In this document: positions 47,820 through 57,521 of the stretch, in pieces | Position numbering within the stretch: the stretch's first letter is position 1 | Layout of the letters: each line of letters starts with the position of its first letter | Assembly: GCF_001544875.2 (NCBI RefSeq) | Contig: NZ_FCOA02000008.1 | Span: 177,620 to 241,619, forward strand | Direction: 5' to 3' | DNA: 64,000 nt | Origin: Caballeronia hypogeia | GTDB lineage: Bacteria > Pseudomonadota > Gammaproteobacteria > Burkholderiales > Burkholderiaceae | The notes under the pieces: model-generated | Told to the model about the DNA's origin: nothing | The model's database searches: none | The model's input: only the letters and a program-made list of their open reading frames with translations | Translations under genes and position numbers: made by a program

Positions 47820-48668
47820 TCAGACCTGACGCAAAGCGGCGTCGAGCGCCCGCGCCGCGCTGCGGTCGCCTTCGCTTGCAAGCGGGGTGCGGAACACGGT
47901 GGTGCGATTGTGCCCCGCCGCGGCGGGTGAGTCCCAAAGCAATTCAACTTTCGGACGACGGGCGAACAATCCGCGCCGGGCCGCGCCGCTCGCACGAACC
48001 GGCGGGACGAAGGGTTCCGTAGCAGGAGCGAGCATGCTCGTGGCCGCGCTCGAATCCGGCGTCGGTGCTGGCCATTTCACGGACAGTTCGCGCGCATCGT
48101 ACTGGCCGAGCTTGCGGCTCTCGGCCCAGACGACCGCCGTGCGCATGACGGGATCGAGCGAGATCGCATAGCGGCCGATCGCGAAGCGCCGCGCCGCGAT
48201 ATTGGTGCGCCAGAGCGCGCGCGGCCGGCAGATCCACATGACGACCGCATACAGGGCCGGACCGACGACAAGCCAGCCGTTGGTTTCGGCGAGCGCCTGC
48301 ATGAAATGGCGCCAGCCCGAAGCCCAGACGAATGCGCCGACGGAGAACATCGCGAAGCCGAAGGTCACCAGCGCGAGCAGGCGCAGCGACTGCCGCAACC
48401 ACTGCGGCAGCGGATGCAGCGGCCGCTCCATGCGCGCCTTCGCGCCCGGCAACACGATCAGCAGGAAGATCAGGACGAGATTCAGGCAAGCCCAAGGCGA
48501 CGACGTCATCGCGCGCAGCGAGGACAGATAGCCCATCTGCGACATCGAAAATACCCAGCGCGCCGCGAGCACCAGTCCAATGGCCCGCAGCGCGAACACC
48601 GTACCGGCGCCGGGCGCCGGGCTCGCGCTGATTTGCTTGGGTCTTGCCAAGGAAACGCTCCTGTCCAC
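47820..48668 (-). CDS. Hypothetical integral membrane protein
   Basis: 282 residues. Four hydrophobic segments (about 23-40, 55-73, 93-115, 128-147), then a soluble C-terminal half of about 135 residues containing VMRTAVVWAESRKLGQYDA and a basic/proline-rich stretch. GTG 48668 is the furthest start; the lack of a ribosome site leaves internal ATGs (e.g. 48545) possible. I do not recognise the family. Same orientation as the DUF2214 gene. Confidence 0.6.
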   Translation of the reverse strand: MDRSVSLARPKQISASPAPGAGTVFALRAIGLVLAARWVFSMSQMGYLSSLRAMTSSPWACLNLVLIFLLIVLPGAKARMERPLHPLPQWLRQSLRLLALVTFGFAMFSVGAFVWASGWRHFMQALAETNGWLVVGPALYAVVMWICRPRALWRTNIAARRFAIGRYAISLDPVMRTAVVWAESRKLGQYDARELSVKWPAPTPDSSAATSMLAPATEPFVPPVRASGAARRGLFARRPKVELLWDSPAAAGHNRTTVFRTPLASEGDRSAARALDAALRQV

Positions 48669-48795
48669 AATCGATTCATGCCGCTCCGCATATCGCGAAG
48701 CCCGGTCATTATAGGGAGATTACGGATCTCGTCAGAGGTTTCAAACCCGCTGCGCGGTCTGGCGCTCCAAAGCATGCCCGAGTGTGCTATTACGA

Positions 48796-48835
48796 CAACG
48801 CCCCGCGCGCCTTGAGGCGCGCGGGGCGTTGTTTT
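48796..48835 (+). terminator. GC-rich terminator hairpin
   Basis: Sixteen-pair stem CAACGCCCCGCGCGCC / GGCGCGCGGGGCGTTG with loop TTGA, followed by TTTTG on the plus strand. Lies 37 nt after the stop of the minus-strand glycosyltransferase gene; the U-tract, however, faces the plus strand. Confidence 0.7.
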
Positions 48836-48871
48836 GCAGCGGATGCCGCCGGCGGCGGCAATACTTACTGC

Positions 48872-49936
48872 TTAGCTCGCGTTGACTTCGCGCAGCACCG
48901 TGCGGCGCTTCGCGTGCAGCATTTCTTCGTAGACGCGCACGTAGTTGGCGGCCATCACCTTCGACGAGAAGCGCTTTTCGAACGCGGCGCGGACCTTCTC
49001 GCGCGGCAGCGTGTCGAGGCGCTTCACGGCGGCGATCGCGCTGAGTTCGTCTTCGACAACGAAGCCCGACACGCCGTTTTCGATGACTTCAGGCACCGAA
49101 CCGCGGTTGAACGCGATCACCGGCGTGCCGCAGGCCATCGCCTCGATCATCACCAGACCGAAGGGCTCCGGCCAGTCGATCGGGAACAGCAGCGCGTGCG
49201 CGTTGCCGAGGAACTCGGTCTTTTCCGCCTCGCTGATTTCACCGATGTACTCGACGTGCGGCAGCGCGAACAGCGGCTTGATTTCCTCTTCGTAGTACGC
49301 GCGGTCCGCCTTGTCGAGCTTCGCGGCGATCTTGATCTTCATGCCCGCGGCCTGAGCGATACGGATCGCGCGATCGACACGCTTTTCCGGCGAGATGCGG
49401 CCGAGGAACGCGAGGTAACCGGGCTTCACGTTCGGGATCGGCTTGAGCAGGTTTTCCGGCAGGCCGTGATAGACCGTCGAGAGCCAGTTGGCCTGCGACA
49501 GCGGCTGACGCTGGTTGTCGGAGATCGAGATGACCGGCACGTCGTTGAACGTGTTGAAGATCGGCTGCAGTTCGGGCAGGTCGAGACGGCCGTGCATGGT
49601 CGTCAGGAACGGCACCGGCTGGCGCGCGAACAGCGAAAACGGGTAATAGTCGATGTGGAAGTGCAGCACGTCGAACTCGTCGGCGCGGCGGCGGACTTCC
49701 TCGAGCAGCAGCATATGCGGCGCCATCGTGTCACGGATGGTCGGGTCGAGGCGCAATGCCTGCGGCCAGAACGCTTCGAGCTTCGCCGACGTCTGCGAAT
49801 CACCGCTCGCGAAGAGCGTGACATCGTGTCCGGCATCCACGAGTGCCTCGGTCAGATAAGACACCACGCGTTCCGTCCCGCCATACAGCTTCGGCGGAAC
49901 AGCCTCGTGGAGGGGCGCGATTTGAGCGATTCGCAT
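48872..49936 (-). CDS. Glycosyltransferase family 4 protein
   Basis: 354 residues, GT-B fold. Starts MRIAQIAPLHEAVPPKLYGG with the GT4 nucleotide-sugar opening, then FLGRISPEKRVDRAIRIAQ (domain linker) and the donor-binding segment PEPFGLVMIEAMACGTPVIA with the E-x7-E motif. Retaining transferase acting on an unknown acceptor in the cytoplasm. ATG 49936 has AGGAGTTTC upstream. It stands alone; the closest sugar genes are otsA/otsB 4 kb away. Confidence 0.9.
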   Translation of the reverse strand: MRIAQIAPLHEAVPPKLYGGTERVVSYLTEALVDAGHDVTLFASGDSQTSAKLEAFWPQALRLDPTIRDTMAPHMLLLEEVRRRADEFDVLHFHIDYYPFSLFARQPVPFLTTMHGRLDLPELQPIFNTFNDVPVISISDNQRQPLSQANWLSTVYHGLPENLLKPIPNVKPGYLAFLGRISPEKRVDRAIRIAQAAGMKIKIAAKLDKADRAYYEEEIKPLFALPHVEYIGEISEAEKTEFLGNAHALLFPIDWPEPFGLVMIEAMACGTPVIAFNRGSVPEVIENGVSGFVVEDELSAIAAVKRLDTLPREKVRAAFEKRFSSKVMAANYVRVYEEMLHAKRRTVLREVNAS

Positions 49937-50747
49937 GTCGTGAAACTCCTAATGAAAGATCAGGCAAGTACTGCAGTCATGTTGACGTTGGAAGCGAATC
50001 GCTCGGCTCGGGCGAAGCTTTCCGCGGCACGTTGACCGCGGCGCAAAGGCTGATGCTCGAGTGAAAGCAAGGTCGCTATTCACCGGTTTTCCGCGCAGGC
50101 AATCCGATCAAGCAAGTGCGGTTCCATATCTCAAAATCGCCGTGCGCCAGCAATTAACGCGCGTCGCATAAAGAGGTTGACGGCAACTTGCAAAAACCTG
50201 TCGATGACCTAGGGGCAAACCCGGAGCGGATTATGGAGCTTTTTACAGGCGGGCGCTGGCAGTCATTTCAACTTATTTACCTTGTTACAAAGGGGAAACA
50301 CTTTGCAAGCCCCTGTTTATTAACGTTGTTCTACATTGGTTCACGGGCCCAGCAATGCGCGGGTGGCGCGCTACGCGCTGAAACACGCGAACCGTTCTTC
50401 CCGATGCGCGCATTCTGAAGCCTGGCGCGGCGCATGCTTTTGACATCGCTGCCGCGGGTCGCGCCAGTTGCGGCGGCGGCCAGCGCTGGCTGGCGTTTTA
50501 ACGCAAAAAGTTGCGCAATATGCTTACAATGCGCGCCCATGCCGTAGGCCGCAGATGATGTCCGGAAGGTTGCACGCGCCGGACACCGATTGTCCGAAGA
50601 CGCGTTGCCCTGCCGGATACTGGCTACAATTCAGTGATGGAGACGGCGCAGCGTCGCCTCGCTTGACGTCAGTCGCGCCGGATCGGGCGCAGACGCACCG
50701 CAGCAGACGCAACACACGCTCAACCGCTCTACGACCAAAAAAGACCA
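49937..50747. other. 811-bp gene-free region between glycosyltransferase and ABC exporter
   Basis: Divergent intergenic region, the longest in the window. An AT-rich block at about 50235-50335 (TTATTTACCTTGTTACAAAG and a CAAAG/CTTTG repeat) stands out from the GC-rich surroundings and is promoter-like. TACAAT at 50624-50629 may be a -10 for the ABC gene. A 76-codon open frame (50188-50418) lacks a ribosome site and is not called. No tRNA or repeat array seen. Confidence 0.45.
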
Positions 50748-52571
50748 TTGGACCAACTCACCGTCTCCCAGCGTAACGCGCACAACGCGAAGCTTTCGAG
50801 CTACGCGCATCGGCCGCTCGCGTTCCTGATGCGTTACATCCGCCGGCATCCCGTCGCGCATGCCATCGTCCTTTTCAGCGTTTTCGCAGCGGTCGGCTGC
50901 GCCCTCGCTTCGCAATACGCGATCAAGCATCTGATCGACGTGCTCGGACAGGGCCGCGGCCATCCTGGTCCGCTGTGGGGCGCGTTCATGATCCTGGTCG
51001 GGCTGATCGCCGCCGACAACCTGCTCTGGCGGGTCGGCGGCTGGGTCGGCGCGCATGTGTTCGTGATCGTCACCGGCGACTTGCGTAAGGACCTGTTCTC
51101 GTATCTGTCCGGCCATTCGCCGACCTACTTCTCCGAGAAACAGCCCGGCATGCTGGCGAGCCGGATCACCGCGACCTCGAACGCGATCTACACCTCCGAA
51201 AACGTGATGGCATGGAACGTTCTGCCGCCGTGCATCGCGGTGCTGGGCGCGATCGTCATGATCGTTTCGGTGAATCCGCTGATGGCGGCCGGCCTGATGT
51301 TCTGCTCGCTGGCCCTCGCGCTGATCCTGTACCGCCTGGCCAAGCGCGGCTCGGCCCGGCACCACGCGTTCGCGTCGAAAGCGGCGTCGGTGGATGGCGA
51401 ACTCGTCGACGTGATCGGCAACATGTCGCTCGTGCGTGCGTTCGGCATGACCTTCCGCGAGCAAAAGCGCTTCGGCTCGACCGTCAAGGCCGAAATGGTC
51501 GCGCGTCAGCAAAGTCTGCTGTACCTCGAAAAACTGCGTCTGCTGCACGCCGTCATCACGGCAATCCTCTCCGCCGGCCTGCTCGGCTGGGCGCTGTGGT
51601 TGTGGTCGCAGGGCCGGGCGACGTCCGGCGATATCGTGCTCGTCAGCTCGCTCGGCTTCACGATCCTGCACGGCACGCGCGATTTGGCGGTCGCGCTGGT
51701 GGACGTAACGCAACACGTCGCGCGTCTCGCCGAAGCCGTGCAGACGCTGCTGGAGCCACACGGCATGCCGGACCGGTCGGATGCGACCGAACTCGTGCCG
51801 CAAGGCGGGCGCGTCGATTTCGACGGTGTCACGTTCGCGTACCCGCGCCGCCGCCCGATTCTCGACAACTTCCATATTCATATCGAGCCGGGCCAGCGCG
51901 TCGGTCTGATCGGCAAGTCGGGCGCGGGCAAATCTACCGTGCTGGCGCTGCTGCAACGCTTCTACGAAACGCAAAAGGGCAGCATCAAGATCGACGGCCA
52001 GGATATCGGCGCGATCACGCAGGACAGCCTGCGCCACGCGATCGCACTGGTGCCGCAGGATATTTCGCTGTTCCATCGCACGGTGTTCGAGAACATCGCC
52101 TATGGCCGGCCGGAAGCGAGCCGCGAGGAAGTGTTCGCCGCCGCCCGCGAGGCGCGTTGCACGGACTTCATCGAGGCGATGCCGGAAGGTTTCGACACGA
52201 TCGTCGGCGACCGCGGCGTGAAGCTGTCGGGCGGCCAGCGTCAGCGCATCGCGATCGCGCGGGCAATTCTCAAGAACGCGCCGATCCTGCTGCTCGACGA
52301 AGCCACGTCGGCGCTCGACAGCGCATCGGAAGAAGCGATCCAGCAGGCGCTCGACCGGCTGATGGTCGGCCGCACGGTGATCGCGATCGCGCACCGCCTG
52401 TCGACGCTGCAGAACTTCGACCGCATCATCGTGATGAGCGCGGGCAAGGTCATCGACGACGGCTCGCCGCAGGAATTGCGCGACCGGCCGGGGCTGTATC
52501 GCGAGCTGCTTGCGAAACAGCACGGCAAGGTGCCGTCGCTGGTCGCGACGCCGCACAAGCAGCCGGCGTGA
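50748..52571 (+). CDS. ABC exporter (MsbA-like half-transporter)
   Basis: 607 residues: an N-terminal type I exporter domain with six helices (about 35-320) fused to an ATPase with Walker A GKSGAGKST at 389-397, signature LSGGQRQRIAIARA, Walker B ILLLDEATSALD and H-loop AIAHRLS. Homodimeric half-transporters of this type flip lipids (MsbA) or export peptides and drugs. Start is uncertain: TTG 50748 lacks a ribosome site, and ATG 50829 before RYIRRHP is possible. Isolated gene followed by a terminator; I do not assign msbA because no LPS genes are adjacent. Confidence 0.85.
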   Translation: MDQLTVSQRNAHNAKLSSYAHRPLAFLMRYIRRHPVAHAIVLFSVFAAVGCALASQYAIKHLIDVLGQGRGHPGPLWGAFMILVGLIAADNLLWRVGGWVGAHVFVIVTGDLRKDLFSYLSGHSPTYFSEKQPGMLASRITATSNAIYTSENVMAWNVLPPCIAVLGAIVMIVSVNPLMAAGLMFCSLALALILYRLAKRGSARHHAFASKAASVDGELVDVIGNMSLVRAFGMTFREQKRFGSTVKAEMVARQQSLLYLEKLRLLHAVITAILSAGLLGWALWLWSQGRATSGDIVLVSSLGFTILHGTRDLAVALVDVTQHVARLAEAVQTLLEPHGMPDRSDATELVPQGGRVDFDGVTFAYPRRRPILDNFHIHIEPGQRVGLIGKSGAGKSTVLALLQRFYETQKGSIKIDGQDIGAITQDSLRHAIALVPQDISLFHRTVFENIAYGRPEASREEVFAAAREARCTDFIEAMPEGFDTIVGDRGVKLSGGQRQRIAIARAILKNAPILLLDEATSALDSASEEAIQQALDRLMVGRTVIAIAHRLSTLQNFDRIIVMSAGKVIDDGSPQELRDRPGLYRELLAKQHGKVPSLVATPHKQPA

Positions 52572-52586
52572 AGCCCCGAGCGTTAA

Positions 52587-52620
52587 AAAGCCGCGTATCG
52601 GAACAGATACGCGGCTTTAA
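52587..52620 (+). terminator. Terminator of ABC exporter gene
   Basis: Thirteen-pair stem AAAGCCGCGTATC / GATACGCGGCTTT with a 6-nt loop, 15 nt after the stop. Confidence 0.85.
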
Positions 52621-52640
52621 TGAGATGGTCAGCCTGACCG

Positions 52641-52680
52641 AAATGGCCCGATCGGCTTACGCTAATCGGGCCATTTCCTT
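52641..52680 (+). terminator. Hairpin in front of the IS110-type remnant
   Basis: Twelve-pair stem AAATGGCCCGAT / ATCGGGCCATTT, 12-nt loop, then CCTTTT on the plus strand, 20 nt after the ABC terminator and just before the GGGAGG site of the transposase. It may be a second terminator or belong to the left end of the element. Confidence 0.55.
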
Positions 52681-52695
52681 TTCTGGGAGGCCATC

Positions 52696-53329
52696 ATGGC
52701 GAACGCTACGCTTATCGGCATCGACCTGGGCAAGCACCGTTTCTTCGTACATGCGCAGGACGCACGCGGCGCGCAGGTTTGGCGCAAGAAGATGACGCGC
52801 AAGCAGCTCTATGCGTATTTGGCCACCTGTCCCGTGGCCGTGTTGGCGATGGAAGCTTGTGCTGGCGCGCATTGGTTGGGAACTCGTCGAGCTTGAGACA
52901 CAAATCAAGCAGCAGACGTTGGAAGATGAAGCCGGCCAGCGCCTGCTCACGATTCCGGGAATCGGCCCGATCACCGCCAGCAGCTTGCTGGCCATGGCTG
53001 GCGACGCGCGCGCGTTCAAATGTGGCCGTGACTTCGCCGCATCCCTCGGTCTGGTTCCTCGCCAGCATTCGACCGGAGGCCGAGCGACCCTTCTAGGGAT
53101 ATCCAAGCGCGGCAACAAGCAGTTGCGCAGCCTGCTGGTGCAAGGAGCGCGTGCGGTGATGCGTTACGCCGAGCGGAGAACAGATGCGCTCGGGCGCTGG
53201 CTACAAGCTCTGCTGCGACGCCGTCACAGCAACGTGGTTGCCTGCGCACTGGCCAACAAAATGGCCAGAATCGTTTGGGCGATTCTGGCCAAGGGTGGCG
53301 AGTACCGGGCGCAACCGGCTATCGCTTGA
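52696..53329 (+). pseudogene. IS110-family transposase remnant, internally deleted and frameshifted
   Basis: The N-terminal piece (52696-52896) opens MANATLIGIDLGKHRFFVHA, the DEDD_Tnp_IS110 start with first Asp, and reaches the Glu-containing AMEACAGAHW, then shifts frame and stops. A second frame, joined at about 52865, carries the C-terminal transposase_20 domain: LLTIPGIGPITASSLLAMAG, then ASLGLVPRQHSTGG and ISKRGNKQLRSLLVQGARAV, ending at 53329. About 120 central residues, including the last two catalytic Asp, are missing compared with the ~340-residue family. A good ribosome site (GGGAGG) remains. Inactive. Confidence 0.88.
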
Positions 53330-53388
53330 ACAACTTTCCTGCCTGCTTTTGCGACCACTGACCTGTGATGAAGATAAACGGCTCACTG

Positions 53389-53452
53389 CCCAGTTGAAAA
53401 CCTGACATGAAATCCAGTCTTGCAGACTGAGGCTTTTTTGAGGACAACTGGG
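53389..53452 (+). other. Nested stem structure downstream of the IS110 remnant
   Basis: Outer arms CCCAGTTG (53389-53396) and CAACTGGG (53445-53452) enclose a CAGTCT-TGC-AGACTG hairpin (53415-53429) followed by AGGCTTTTTT. The inner part is terminator-like; the whole could be the 3' non-coding end of the element. The element's right boundary is not recognisable. Confidence 0.4.
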
Positions 53453-53577
53453 CGCGGCTTCTCATCGAGGGCCGGGCGCTCTGATCCGCGCCCATTTCGA
53501 GCCCGGATACATTTGCGCAAGCCCTTTTATCTTAGGTCACAGATCGAGGTTGCAGAGATCAGGCTAACCATACATTT

Positions 53578-54960
53578 TCATTGCGCCTTCAGGTCCCGCA
53601 TGAAGTTGTCGCGCCACACGGAGACGTTGTTCTCCCGGAGCTGCTGCATCATCTCGTCATAGCGCGCCTTGCGTTCTGCGAGCGGCATCGCGAGCGCGGC
53701 GGCGAGCGCGTCGGCCATGCCGTCGATATCGAGCGGATTGACGATCAGCGCGGCCGTCAGCTCCCGCGCCGCGCCCGCGAACTGCGACAGCACCAGCACG
53801 CCGGGATCTTCCGGATTCTGCGCCGACACATATTCCTTCGCGACCAGATTCATGCCGTCGCGCAACGGCGTGACGAGGCCCACGTGCGCCTCGCGGAACA
53901 GCGCCGCCAGCACCGGCCGCTCGTACTGCCGATGGATATAGCGGATCGGCGTCCAGTCCAGCTCCGCATGACGGCCGTTGATGCGCCCCGACTCCCCCTC
54001 GAGCTGCAGGCGAATGTCGCGATACGCGTCGACATCGGTGCGGGTCGGCGGCGCGATCTGCAGGAACGACACGTTGTTGCGCTGCTGCGGATCGTGCTCG
54101 ATCAGCCGCTCGAACGCACGGAAACGTTCGACCAGCCCCTTCGAATAATCCAGCCGGTCGACGCTCATCACGAGTTTGCGATGATGCAGCGTCGACTTGA
54201 CGATCTCCACGTCGCGCCCGCTTTCGCCATCCTTGGCGAGCGCGGCGATTTCGTCGGGATAGACGCCGATCGGGTACGCCGCCGCGCGCATCGTCCGGCC
54301 GAACGCGCGCACTTCGACCGGCTTCGCGCCGTCGCGATGCAGCGCGCCGCCCGCTTCGGTTTCGATGTACTCGCAGAACGCGCGCAGATCGGGCTCCGTC
54401 TGAAAACCGAGCAGATCGAACGCGCAGAGCGCTTCCACCAGTTCACGATGGCGCGGCACGGCAAGCAGAATCTGCGAAGCGGGAAACGGAATGTGCAAAA
54501 AGAAGCCGATGCGATTCCCGACGCCGAGCTTGCGCAAGGCCTGCGCGAACGGAATCAGGTGATAGTCGTGCACCCAGATGACGTCGTCGGGCCTGAGCAG
54601 CGGCGCCAGTTGCGCGGCCAGCCAGCGGTTCACGCGGCAATAGCCGTCGTATTCGTGGCGATCGAACTCGATCAGATCCGGCCGATAGTGGAACGCGGGC
54701 CAGAGCGTCGCGTTGGAAAAACCGCGGTAGTATTGGTCGTAATCGCGTCGCACGAGTCCGATGGTCGCAAAGGTCACGGGACCGTGCTCTTCGAGCTTGA
54801 TGCCGTCGGGCTCGGACGAGAGCACGTCGCCGCTCCAGCCGAACCACATGCCGCCGGTTTCCTTCAGCGCGTCGTAGACGCCGACCGCGAGGCCGCCTGC
54901 CGCCGGGCCGCCTTCGGAAATCGGCGCGACGCGATTCGAAACGATGATCAGCCGACCCAT
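53578..54960 (-). CDS. otsA: Trehalose-6-phosphate synthase
   Basis: 460-residue GT20 enzyme joining UDP-glucose (or another NDP-glucose) and glucose-6-phosphate. [14 protein letters not shown] start, [26 protein letters not shown] segment ([11 protein letters not shown]), [11 protein letters not shown] and [16 protein letters not shown] are all present. ATG 54960 overlaps the otsB stop (TAATG). The frame is open further upstream through otsB but that is not coding for OtsA. Trehalose is an osmotic and desiccation protectant. Confidence 0.96.
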   Translation of the reverse strand: MGRLIIVSNRVAPISEGGPAAGGLAVGVYDALKETGGMWFGWSGDVLSSEPDGIKLEEHGPVTFATIGLVRRDYDQYYRGFSNATLWPAFHYRPDLIEFDRHEYDGYCRVNRWLAAQLAPLLRPDDVIWVHDYHLIPFAQALRKLGVGNRIGFFLHIPFPASQILLAVPRHRELVEALCAFDLLGFQTEPDLRAFCEYIETEAGGALHRDGAKPVEVRAFGRTMRAAAYPIGVYPDEIAALAKDGESGRDVEIVKSTLHHRKLVMSVDRLDYSKGLVERFRAFERLIEHDPQQRNNVSFLQIAPPTRTDVDAYRDIRLQLEGESGRINGRHAELDWTPIRYIHRQYERPVLAALFREAHVGLVTPLRDGMNLVAKEYVSAQNPEDPGVLVLSQFAGAARELTAALIVNPLDIDGMADALAAALAMPLAERKARYDEMMQQLRENNVSVWRDNFMRDLKAQ

Positions 54961-55712
54961 TACGCGTACTTCCCCGCCGTGCCCGCGATCACCTGAAGCC
55001 AGTCGAGCAGCAGCTCGACCGATTCGATGCGCGCCCGCGCGACCGTATCGCCCGAGCCGATCTTGACGGAAAGGCCATCGAACTCGTTGACCACCGCGAA
55101 GCCTTTCTCGTCGGTCAGATCGTCGCCGATAAACACTGGCTTTCGGCCCGTGAACGGCGGCTCGCTCATGTACGCGCGCACCGCGCGGCCCTTGTCGACA
55201 TCCTTCGGCTTGATTTCGTAGACCATCTTGCCGGGCTGCAGCACGTAGGCGTCGGCATATTCGGCGACGAGTTTCTGGGTGGCCGCGCGCGCCACCGGCT
55301 CGCGGTCGGACGCGTTGCGGTAATGCAGCGCGAGCGCCGCGCCCTTGATTTCGAGCAGCATGCCCGGATGCGAATTGACGACCTTCTCGAGCGCGTGCTC
55401 CATGCGCAGCAGCCGCTCGTCGTTGAAACCGATGCGCTGTACGTCGCCATTCGAATCGCGCCGCTCGGCGCCATGCATGCCCGCGACCGGCAGATCGGGC
55501 ATTTGCAGGAACGAATCGATGTTGTCGATGCCGCGCCCTGACACGACCGCGACCGCGCCGTTGGTCGCGCGCCTGAGCGCAGCGAGGATATCGGGCACCG
55601 AGCGCGGCACGAAAATGCCGTCCGGTGTGGAGGCGAGTTCGACGAGCGTGCCGTCGAAATCGAAGAAGAAAGCGGTCTCGGCAAGAGACAGGGAATCGGG
55701 AAGAATTTGCAT
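54960..55712 (-). CDS. otsB: Trehalose-6-phosphate phosphatase
   Basis: 250-residue HAD-family phosphatase. Catalytic motif FFDFDGTLVELA near residue 16-27, VVSGRGIDNIDSF, the cap region, and GDDLTDEKGFAVVNE near the end. Releases trehalose from the OtsA product. ATG 55712 (MQILPDSLSLAETAF) is chosen; the open frame to 56216 runs into the divergent SCO gene's region. Translationally coupled to otsA. Confidence 0.95.
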   Translation of the reverse strand: MQILPDSLSLAETAFFFDFDGTLVELASTPDGIFVPRSVPDILAALRRATNGAVAVVSGRGIDNIDSFLQMPDLPVAGMHGAERRDSNGDVQRIGFNDERLLRMEHALEKVVNSHPGMLLEIKGAALALHYRNASDREPVARAATQKLVAEYADAYVLQPGKMVYEIKPKDVDKGRAVRAYMSEPPFTGRKPVFIGDDLTDEKGFAVVNEFDGLSVKIGSGDTVARARIESVELLLDWLQVIAGTAGKYA

Positions 55713-55992
55713 CGATCTTGGGCCTGTGGATTGCCTGGTTTTCTGTGACGTGGCGCGCACGAGGATTGCGCATCTTACCGCGCGGGCTCTTTCGATCTTG
55801 AAAGGCGCGCGGCTTACGCGCGTGTTGAATCGCCTTTCGGGGCGCTTGCGCAAGTGCGGCAAATCGTCTCGAAGGCGCCGCAATAGCGAGATGATGCGCT
55901 TACTGCGCCGCCTAAGGCGTGTATTTTGAGATGATTTCGACCTTTCCGCAGTCAAAAGCAATGCCGCGCCGCGCGGCGTTCGAATTTTTCCG

Positions 55993-56634
55993 ATGCACGC
56001 TTCGTTCCTTTCCTCACCTATCTTGCGGTTCCAGCTCCATCGATGGACCCGCCGCACCGCCCTGCTCTCGCTCTGCTGTGCGCTCGCCGCCTGCGCGAAG
56101 CCGTCCGAGCCGTGGCATCTGACCGATGTCTCGGGCCATCTGCCGGACCTGGACTTCTCGCTCATCGACGATAGCGGCGCGCCCGTCACCGGACACTCGT
56201 TCGAGGGCCGGACCACGCTGGTCTACTTCGGCTACACGCATTGCCCCGACGTCTGCCCTGAAACGATGGCGCGCCTCATGCAAGTCCTGCAGCGCGTGGG
56301 CGCCGATGCGGACCGGACGCGCATTGTGTTCATCTCGGTCGATCCGGCGCGCGACACGCCCGCGCTGCTTCGCTCCTATGTGCGCGCGTTCGACGACAAA
56401 CACGCCGTCGGCCTGACGGGCACCGAGCGCGCGATCGAGACGGTCGCGCAACGCTATCGCGTCGCGTATCAGATGGAAAAGCGCGATCCGTCCGGCGCCT
56501 ACGAAGTGACGCACAGCTCCGCCGTCTATATCTTCGATGCGGCCGGACACGCGCGCCTGCTGGCCACGGACCACGATTCGGTCGAGGCCATCGCAGCGGA
56601 CCTGAAGCGCGTGATCCACGCGAAGGACGCGTGA
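55993..56634 (+). CDS. SCO1/SenC-type copper chaperone lipoprotein
   Basis: 213 residues: lipobox LAAC (Cys34), then a thioredoxin-like fold with the copper site CPDVCPE (Cys84, Cys88) and His174 in VTHSSAVYIFD. SCO proteins deliver or reduce copper for the CuA site of cytochrome c oxidase. Its stop overlaps the start region of the ctaG-like gene, which supports that role. An AT-richer 280-bp gap separates it from the divergent otsB. Confidence 0.93.
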   Translation: MHASFLSSPILRFQLHRWTRRTALLSLCCALAACAKPSEPWHLTDVSGHLPDLDFSLIDDSGAPVTGHSFEGRTTLVYFGYTHCPDVCPETMARLMQVLQRVGADADRTRIVFISVDPARDTPALLRSYVRAFDDKHAVGLTGTERAIETVAQRYRVAYQMEKRDPSGAYEVTHSSAVYIFDAAGHARLLATDHDSVEAIAADLKRVIHAKDA

Positions 56635-56636
56635 CG

Positions 56637-57521
56637 ATGAGCACGCTTCTGTACTGGCTCGATCCGTGGGAGCCGTCGCCGACGGTCGTGATCTGCGTAC
56701 TGCTCGCGGCGGTGCTGTTCGCGCGCGGCGCGCGGCATGCGCGTGTGTCGGTCCCGCGCCGCCTATCGTTCTGGATCGGTCTCGTCGCGCTCTATGTCGC
56801 GCTGCATACGCGCCTCGATTACTTCTTCGAGCACGAGTTCTTCATGCATCGGCTGCAGCATCTCGTGCTGCATCATCTGGGACCGTTCCTGATCGCGCTG
56901 TCGTACCCGGGCGCGGCGCTGCGCGCGGGCATTCCGTTCGCGTGGCGCCAGCGCTGGGTGCGCCCGGCGACGCAGACCAAAGTCGCGCGCGTGTTCTTCG
57001 ATATCGTCTTCAATCCGGTGATCGCGGTCACGCTATTCGTCGGGCTGATCTACTTCTGGCTGCTCTCGCCGATCCACTTCAAGGCGATGCTCGATTACCG
57101 GCTCTATCGCGTGATGAACTGGAGCATGGTGATCGACGGGCTGCTGTTCTGGTGGCTCGTGCTGGATCCGCGTCCGGCGCCGCCCGCGCGGCTCGCGCCC
57201 GGCAGGCGGATTCTCGTCGTGATCGCCGCGATTCCGCCGCAGATCATCCTGGGCGCGTACATCTTCTTTACGCCGCACGAGCTGTATCCGATCTATTCGA
57301 TCTGCGGCCGCGCGTTCACATGGATCACGCCGATGCGCGACCAGCAGGTCGGCGGTCTGCTGCTGTGGATTCCGGGATCGATGATGAGCGTGATCGGCGC
57401 GCTGATCGCGCTGCGTCACTGGCTGCGGCTGTCGGCGCGCTCGCGCCTGAGAAAGGAGCGCGAACCCGGAGCGGGCGCGCCGGTCACGGACGCGAAGACG
57501 CCCGCATCGACTGCTTCATGA
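56637..57521 (+). CDS. Cytochrome c oxidase assembly factor, CtaG (caa3 type)
   Basis: 294-residue membrane protein with about seven helices and conserved histidines in the first half (EHEFFMHRLQHLVLHHLGPF), matching the caa3_CtaG family that helps copper insertion into haem-copper oxidases. Starts are GTG 56631 (overlapping the SCO stop) or ATG 56637 with AAGGA upstream. Unlike the unrelated Cox11/CtaG, it is polytopic. Coupled to the SCO gene. Confidence 0.9.
   Translation: MSTLLYWLDPWEPSPTVVICVLLAAVLFARGARHARVSVPRRLSFWIGLVALYVALHTRLDYFFEHEFFMHRLQHLVLHHLGPFLIALSYPGAALRAGIPFAWRQRWVRPATQTKVARVFFDIVFNPVIAVTLFVGLIYFWLLSPIHFKAMLDYRLYRVMNWSMVIDGLLFWWLVLDPRPAPPARLAPGRRILVVIAAIPPQIILGAYIFFTPHELYPIYSICGRAFTWITPMRDQQVGGLLLWIPGSMMSVIGALIALRHWLRLSARSRLRKEREPGAGAPVTDAKTPASTAS

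Noticed and set aside
50188..50418. 76-codon open frame in the 811-bp gap
   Set aside because: TTG start, no ribosome site, no recognisable motif; the frame covers a promoter-like AT-rich block.
53578..55773. A 731-codon open frame suggesting an otsB-otsA fusion
   Set aside because: The upstream part is otsB in another frame; OtsA begins at 54960 with the family N-terminus and OtsB is complete in its own frame.
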